Below are positions 13,662 through 17,852 of a stretch of 17,852 nt of DNA, piece by piece (positions within the stretch are counted from its first letter, which is position 1; each line of letters opens with the position of its first letter). The position numbers were made by a program, and so were the translations under genes. Under the pieces are notes generated by a model. The model searched no databases, was not told the origin of the DNA, and saw only the letters and a list, made by a program, of their open reading frames with translations. The DNA lies in contig CALBGU010000270.1 of NCBI GenBank assembly GCA_937893155.1, forward strand, positions 1-17,852, given 5' to 3'. This DNA comes from an uncultured Treponema sp. Lineage in GTDB: Bacteria; Spirochaetota; Spirochaetia; Treponematales; Treponemataceae.

Positions 13662-15650
13662 ATGAATAAGATTGTTGATACTATCGGAAACGCATTTTTC
13701 AAGGATTCTAACGATACCAATTACGGAAAAAACCTGCCGCAGCTTTTGCGTTCACGCGCGCAAGTCTGCCCCGACGTAACATTGCAGGCGTGCAAAAACC
13801 GCGCAGGCAAGTTTGACCGATACAGCTATAAATATGTGTATGAGCGCGTCATTGAGTTTGCGTGTGCGCTCAAAAATTTCGGCATACAGCGCGGCGATTA
13901 TGTTGCGATGATGGCGGACAACCGACGCGAATGGCTTATCGCGGATTTTGCGCTGTTGTGCTTGGGGGCGGCGGACGTGCCTCGCGGGTGCGATTCGATG
14001 GGTGCGGAAATGCGCTTTATCATCAATTTTGTGGGCTGCCGCGTGGGCTTTTTTGAAAACGGCAAGCAGCTGGAAAAAGTGCTCGAAAAACGCGACGAAG
14101 TGCCAACGCTCACCGATGTCATTTTGTTTGACCCGCCGAGCCAAGAAACCGACGTAAAGGCGCATTCTTTGGGCATCAAAGTCCATTTGTTCAGCGAGTT
14201 TGAAGACAAGGGCGCAAGCAGTTCACGAGCCGAAAAAGAGGCGATAGAAAAGGAAATCGGCGCGACGGGCAAAGACGAAATCGCAACGGTGATTTTCACG
14301 AGCGGCACGACGGGCACTCCAAAGGGCGTTATGCTTACGCACGACAACTACATTGCGCAAGTGGAAGTGGCGCGCAGTGTGCTTCCCGACGCAAAGCAAG
14401 GGCAGTTGTGGCTGTCGGTGCTTCCTGTGTGGCACAGCTTTGAGAGGGCGTTTGTGTATATGATTATGGGCTTGAACTCGGGCTATGCGTATTCAAAACC
14501 AGTCGCGCCTGTAATGCTTTCGGATATGGCGGAGATTCACCCCGAATGGATGTGCGCTGTGCCGCGTTTGTGGGAGAGCTTTGCGCGCGCATTCTATCGC
14601 GAGGTGAAAAAGAAGGGCGGCTGGCATTTGATGGCGTACAATATCGCGCTCGCAATCGGCAAGCAGTACAGTTGGGCGAAAAACCATGTGCGCGGGCTTG
14701 TCTGCCGATTCCACAATTACCCGAAGATTTTGGACGTGGCGAAGGGAATTATTCCGTTTATCCTGTTGTGGATTCCGAACTTTATTGCCGATGTCATCGT
14801 GTTCCGTCAGCTTCGCAAAAAGCTCGGCGGCAAAATGATTGCGGCAATCAGCGGCGGCGGCACGCTTCCTGCGGACATCGACAGCTTTTATCACGCAATC
14901 GGCTTCAATCTGCTTGAGGGCTATGGAATGACGGAAACAGCGCCTGTGCTTTCGGTGCGGAACTCGCATCGCCCGTGCTACGGCTGTGTAGGCGAGATTT
15001 TTCCGACGATGGAAATGCGCATTGTGGAAGAAAAGGACGGCAAAATTGTTTCGATGAACGCACTGCCGCCGGGAAAGCGCGGTATGATTATGGTGCGCGG
15101 ACGGCAGACGATGAAAGGCTACTTTAACCGCCCCGACCTCACTGCCGCGACCATCGACAAAGACGGCTGGCTGAACACTGGCGACCTTGGAATGATGAGC
15201 TTCGACAATGAAATCAAGATTACGGGACGCGCAAAGGATACGATTGTGTTGCAGGGCGGAGAAAACATCGAGCCTGTGCTTTTGGAAAGCGCGATTAAAG
15301 CGAGCAATTTTGTGGAAAGCGTGGTTGCGCTCGGTCAAGACCAGAAGTTTATCGCCGCGCTCATCGTGCCAGACAAATCGTTGCTGTTGAATTACGCGGA
15401 GGAAAACGGCATTGTCTACGATACCTACGAGTCATTGCTTGAAACGACGGAGATTCAGACGCTTTTCCGCAGCGAAATCGACAGATACATCACGCCAGAA
15501 GCAGGCTTTAGGACGTGCGAGCGCGTGTTCCGCTTCTGTCTGCTTCCTGAATCGTTCCGCGAGGGCGAGGAAATCAACGCAAAGAAAGAGCTTCTTCGCC
15601 ACAAAATCGACAAGATTTATGCAAAGCAGATAAAAAAGCTGTTTAAGTAA
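13662..15650 (+). CDS. Long-chain fatty-acid-CoA ligase (AMP-forming)
   Basis: 662-aa ANL-superfamily enzyme activating fatty acids to acyl-CoA through an acyl-adenylate. ATP-binding motif VIFTSGTTGTPKGVMLTH (210-227), second motif EGYGMTETAP (419-428), and the hinge GWLNTGDLG...GRAKDTIVLQGGENIEP are all present. Size and architecture fit the bacterial FadD15/long-chain group. Residues about 363-380 (IIPFILLWIPNFIADVIV) are hydrophobic and may attach it to the membrane. GAGG lies 6 nt before the ATG. It is followed after 39 nt by yggS, so probably an operon. Spirochaetes commonly take up host fatty acids, which would suit this role (inference). Confidence 0.92.
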   Translation: MNKIVDTIGNAFFKDSNDTNYGKNLPQLLRSRAQVCPDVTLQACKNRAGKFDRYSYKYVYERVIEFACALKNFGIQRGDYVAMMADNRREWLIADFALLCLGAADVPRGCDSMGAEMRFIINFVGCRVGFFENGKQLEKVLEKRDEVPTLTDVILFDPPSQETDVKAHSLGIKVHLFSEFEDKGASSSRAEKEAIEKEIGATGKDEIATVIFTSGTTGTPKGVMLTHDNYIAQVEVARSVLPDAKQGQLWLSVLPVWHSFERAFVYMIMGLNSGYAYSKPVAPVMLSDMAEIHPEWMCAVPRLWESFARAFYREVKKKGGWHLMAYNIALAIGKQYSWAKNHVRGLVCRFHNYPKILDVAKGIIPFILLWIPNFIADVIVFRQLRKKLGGKMIAAISGGGTLPADIDSFYHAIGFNLLEGYGMTETAPVLSVRNSHRPCYGCVGEIFPTMEMRIVEEKDGKIVSMNALPPGKRGMIMVRGRQTMKGYFNRPDLTAATIDKDGWLNTGDLGMMSFDNEIKITGRAKDTIVLQGGENIEPVLLESAIKASNFVESVVALGQDQKFIAALIVPDKSLLLNYAEENGIVYDTYESLLETTEIQTLFRSEIDRYITPEAGFRTCERVFRFCLLPESFREGEEINAKKELLRHKIDKIYAKQIKKLFK

Positions 15651-15689
15651 AGGCAAAGGCTTTTTCTAAAGCGTCTGGAGGTGAGTAAA

Positions 15690-16367
15690 ATGGACGATGA
15701 AGATAATATCAAGAACATTGCAGAGCGGCTGGCGGCGGTTCGCTCCAAAATCCCGAGCACTGTAAAATTGCTGGCGGTGAGTAAGTTTCACCCCAAAGAA
15801 GCTGTGCTCAAGGCGATGGAATGTGGACAAACGGCGTTCGGCGAAAACCGTGTGCAAGAGGCATACGAGAAGTTTTCCGACATACACGGCGCAGAATTGC
15901 ACATCATTGGGCATTTACAGCGCAACAAAGTAAAAAAAGCCGTTGAAGTGGCGAGCGTGATTGAAAGCATAGACAGTATTGCATTGCTCGAGGAAATCGA
16001 GAAGCAGTGCGCGAAGATGGGCAAAAAAATCCGCGTGTTTTTTGAGCTGCACACAGGCGAGGAGTCCAAAACGGGTTTTGAGAGCGAAGAGGCACTGCGG
16101 AATGCGCTGGTGCGGTGCGCTGACCTTGCTCATATCGAGCCGGCGGGCTTTATGACGATGGCGCCGAACACCGACGACACCGAGCGGATTCGCGCTTCGT
16201 TCCGCACACTGCGCACGGTGAGCGAAAACCTGCGCCGCGAGTTTCCGAATTTTGCGCTGACCGAGCTTTCGATGGGAATGTCGGGCGACTACGAAATTGC
16301 GATTGCGGAAGGCTCAACCGAAGTGCGTATCGGCACGGCGATTTTCGGCGCACGCCATTATGACTGA
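15690..16367 (+). CDS. yggS: YggS-type PLP homeostasis protein
   Basis: 225 aa; single-domain fold type III PLP protein (PLPBP/YggS), which binds PLP without known catalysis and helps control PLP and amino-acid pools. The PLP lysine is K32 in LLAVSKFHP; FGENRVQEAYEKF, HIIGHLQRNK, LSMGMSGDYEIAIAEGSTEVRIGTAIFG are the family motifs. The start at 15690 has GGAGG (15677-15681) 8 nt upstream; a GTG at 15681 in frame lies inside that site. It overlaps the next gene by 8 nt. Confidence 0.93.
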   Translation: MDDEDNIKNIAERLAAVRSKIPSTVKLLAVSKFHPKEAVLKAMECGQTAFGENRVQEAYEKFSDIHGAELHIIGHLQRNKVKKAVEVASVIESIDSIALLEEIEKQCAKMGKKIRVFFELHTGEESKTGFESEEALRNALVRCADLAHIEPAGFMTMAPNTDDTERIRASFRTLRTVSENLRREFPNFALTELSMGMSGDYEIAIAEGSTEVRIGTAIFGARHYD

Positions 16368-16893
16368 AGCGTTTCGGCGGATTACAGCGGCAATCATCGC
16401 CCTTGTGTTCGCGTGCAGTGCGGTGTTTGCAGACGATGCGGCTGATTCGTCTGCCGAGGCTGAGCCGTACACAAAAGAGGAGTTTCCGCAATGGGCACAC
16501 GACCTCCGCCGCACCGAGATTATTACTTTTGGGTCTTTGCCGTTTGTGCTGTTGCAATCCACGATTGTCTATTCGTTTTGGCGCTACTACGACAACGATT
16601 ATTCATCTTCGTATGTGCCCAATCCGCTGGCAAACTCGTCGGAAGGCGCGGGCTTGGACGAAAACGAGCAAAAAATGCTTTTGGCGACTTCTGCGGCAAT
16701 AAGCGTGGGCTTGGGGCTCATTGATTTTACGGTGCAGTTGATTCGCCGTTACAGCAAAAAGCGAAAGGCGCAGCGCATGCAGCAGGAAAAAGACAAAAAC
16801 ATCGTTATTGAACCGATAGAGCCGACCGAACCGAGCGCCGACGATATGCCCCCGCCCCCCGATTTGCCCGAGAACGTGCGTGCGGCGGAATAG
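16360..16893 (+). CDS. Small membrane or exported protein of unknown function
   Basis: 177 aa from the ATG at 16360, which overlaps the last codons of yggS. The N-terminus looks like a signal peptide (RRITAAIIALVFACSAVFA, cut before DD near residue 24). Two further hydrophobic segments follow: ITFGSLPFVLLQSTIVYSF and ATSAAISVGLGLIDFTVQLI, each next to charged residues (RRYSKKRK after the second). The C-terminus is acidic and proline-rich (EPIEPTEPSADDMPPPPDLP). I do not recognise the family. Overlap with yggS suggests translational coupling. An in-frame open stretch upstream (from 16297) lies within yggS and is not a start. Confidence 0.75.
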   Translation: MTEAFRRITAAIIALVFACSAVFADDAADSSAEAEPYTKEEFPQWAHDLRRTEIITFGSLPFVLLQSTIVYSFWRYYDNDYSSSYVPNPLANSSEGAGLDENEQKMLLATSAAISVGLGLIDFTVQLIRRYSKKRKAQRMQQEKDKNIVIEPIEPTEPSADDMPPPPDLPENVRAAE

Positions 16894-16930
16894 TATCGCT
16901 TTTTTCTCGCTCATTTTGCCTGCGGGGGTT

Positions 16931-16959
16931 TTGCACTTTTTGCGGCAAAGGGCTATAAT
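16931..16959 (+). promoter_or_regulatory. Promoter of the histidine phosphatase gene
   Basis: TTGCAC (16931-16936), exactly 17 bp, perfect TATAAT (16954-16959). Only 7 nt separate the -10 from the ATG at 16967, so the transcript would begin at or next to the start codon. Confidence 0.7.
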
Positions 16960-16966
16960 GAGCGAT

Positions 16967-17548
16967 ATGGCACATCTCTATCTTATGCGTCACGGACAGA
17001 CGCTTTTCAACTCACTCAAAATGATACAAGGCTGGTGTGATTCCCCGCTCACCGAACTGGGCGTACAGCAGGCAAAAGCGGCGGCAGACTATTTCTGCAA
17101 AAACGGCATTACCTTCGACCACGCCTATTCCTCCACCTCCGAGCGCGCGTGCGACACCTTGGAAATCGTAACGGGCGGCACTCTGCGCTATGAGCGGCTC
17201 AAAGGCTTAAAAGAATGGAACTTCGGACGCTTTGAAGCACAAAGCGAGTTCCTGAACCCGCCGCTTCCCTATGGCGACTTCTTCAAATACGCGGGCGGAG
17301 AAGGCGAAAGCGAAGTCAAAGAACGCATCGTCAGCACCATACGCTCGATTATGCAACGCGAGCACCACGAAAGCGTGCTTGTCGTCACCCACGGCGGAGC
17401 GCTGGCGAACTTCTCCCGCGCCTTCGACCAATACGCCGCCGAGGGCGCACGCTTTAGAAGCGGCATCAAAAATTGCTCCATATTCCACTACGAATGGAAC
17501 GGCACCTACTTCAAATGCCTCGAAATCATCGAAGTCGATGTCTCCTAA
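16967..17548 (+). CDS. Histidine phosphatase (phosphoglycerate mutase-like)
   Basis: 193 aa from the ATG at 16967 (MAHLYLMRHGQT). The catalytic histidine is H9 in the RHG motif, with R8, R60 and E83 (LKEWNFGRFE) and H142 (VVTHGGAL) completing the branch-1 active site. This group includes cofactor-dependent mutases, alpha-ribazole phosphatases and sugar phosphatases; the short length suits a phosphatase better than a mutase, and the substrate is unknown. The ATG at 16958 overlaps the -10 box and cannot be the start of a transcript made from that promoter. A frame upstream to 16880 is open but not supported. Confidence 0.88.
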   Translation: MAHLYLMRHGQTLFNSLKMIQGWCDSPLTELGVQQAKAAADYFCKNGITFDHAYSSTSERACDTLEIVTGGTLRYERLKGLKEWNFGRFEAQSEFLNPPLPYGDFFKYAGGEGESEVKERIVSTIRSIMQREHHESVLVVTHGGALANFSRAFDQYAAEGARFRSGIKNCSIFHYEWNGTYFKCLEIIEVDVS

Positions 17549-17820
17549 CAGCGCATTTGTTCCCGCACTTGATGCGGAAATCTGTTCGATAACCACGATT
17601 TAACAAGGGGGTTAAGCCCCCTGCTGCAACAAAATATGTATGAGCTAACGATTATCAGGTCAAGATGAGATAATGACACGACACAAAAAATCTTTTTCTG
17701 TGAATTTTTTAACATCACTAAACGACAAAAAATTTTTTCACCCCGTTTCCTCAAGGAAAAATGCTCCTTTTTTTCTAGGGAGCGCGTTTCCTCAAGGAAA
17801 TTGTCTTCTCTTAAAATAGG
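17549..17820. other. Non-coding contig end with palindromes
   Basis: No gene is supported. An inverted repeat, AGGGGG-TTAAG-CCCCCT (17606-17622), stands 58 nt after the phosphatase stop; it lacks a clear T run, so termination is uncertain. AAAAAATTTTTT (17727-17738) and other A/T runs follow, in a stretch that could carry a promoter for a gene beyond the contig. Confidence 0.5.
17744..17800. repeat. Duplicated 16-bp palindrome element, 41-bp period
   Basis: CGTTTCCTCAAGGAAA occurs at 17744-17759 and 17785-17800, 41 bp apart. The core TTTCCT-CA-AGGAAA is a perfect palindrome with a 2-nt centre. Between them GCTCC (17763-17767) can pair with GGAGC (17779-17783). It may be the beginning of a longer array that stopped the assembly. 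Confidence 0.75.
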
Positions 17821-17852
17821 AGATCGGAAGAGCACACGTCTGAACTCCAGTC
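17821..17852. other. Illumina TruSeq adapter contamination
   Basis: These 32 bases, starting AGATCGGAAGAGCACACGTC, match the standard TruSeq read-1 adapter from its first base to the window's end. They are not genomic. The sequence should be trimmed at 17820. Confidence 0.98.

Noticed and set aside
14493..15338. Long open frame on the minus strand opposite the acyl-CoA ligase
   Set aside because: Antisense shadow of a well-conserved gene; no motif or ribosome site.
17545..17835. Open frame on the minus strand at the contig end
   Set aside because: It begins inside the adapter and runs through palindromes; not a gene.

Overview
The window carries 15 protein-coding genes and no RNA genes that I can see. 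It looks like one contig end from a host-associated spirochaete, most likely a Treponema of the gut or rumen. That placement is an inference from the mixture of a spirochaete-style lipobox, CotH-family and Rpn-family proteins, and short intergenic tandem repeats; no single marker proves it. The last 32 bases (17821-17852) match the Illumina TruSeq read-1 adapter, so the true genomic sequence stops at about 17820.

Layout. 1-860: 3' part of a CotH-kinase-family gene, open at the left edge. 885-1676 (-): an Rpn-family nuclease/transposase-like gene abutting alr. 1699-2844 (-): alanine racemase (alr). 2944-3909 (+): a putative lipoprotein divergent from alr. 3911-4075: a ~42-bp imperfect tandem repeat and a long hairpin. 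4120-5532 (+): threonine synthase (thrC), followed by hairpins. 5666-6580 (+): a second Rpn-family gene, AT-rich, with its own promoter and look-alike terminators on both sides. 6584-7393 (-): a short ViaA-like VWA gene that seems truncated at both ends. 7470-7628: a 40-bp tandem repeat. 7701-8906 (+): galactokinase (galK). 8846-9859 (-): an RbsC/MglC-type sugar ABC permease without visible partners, tail-overlapping galK. 9869-13336 (-): argD, argB and argJ, transcribed argJ-argB-argD, with a 23-bp tandem repeat between argB and argD. 13662-17548 (+): long-chain acyl-CoA ligase, a YggS-type PLP protein, a small membrane protein and a histidine phosphatase. 17549-17820: non-coding sequence with hairpins and a duplicated palindrome, then the adapter.

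How the genes work together. argJ, argB and argD supply N-acetylglutamate and ornithine for arginine synthesis (argC and later genes are not here). A 38-bp imperfect palindrome lies over the predicted argJ promoter and is the best operator candidate. alr provides D-alanine for peptidoglycan and thrC makes threonine. galK and the permease point to sugar use. The acyl-CoA ligase activates fatty acids and is probably co-transcribed with yggS and the small membrane gene.

No CRISPR array, classical transposase or complete novel defence system was found. The points most worth following are: several genes whose -10 box lies only 7-12 nt from the start codon (possible leaderless mRNAs); four different intergenic minisatellites, each built on a short palindrome; an rpn gene bracketed by twin terminators with an identical 14-nt loop; and the operator palindrome at argJ.
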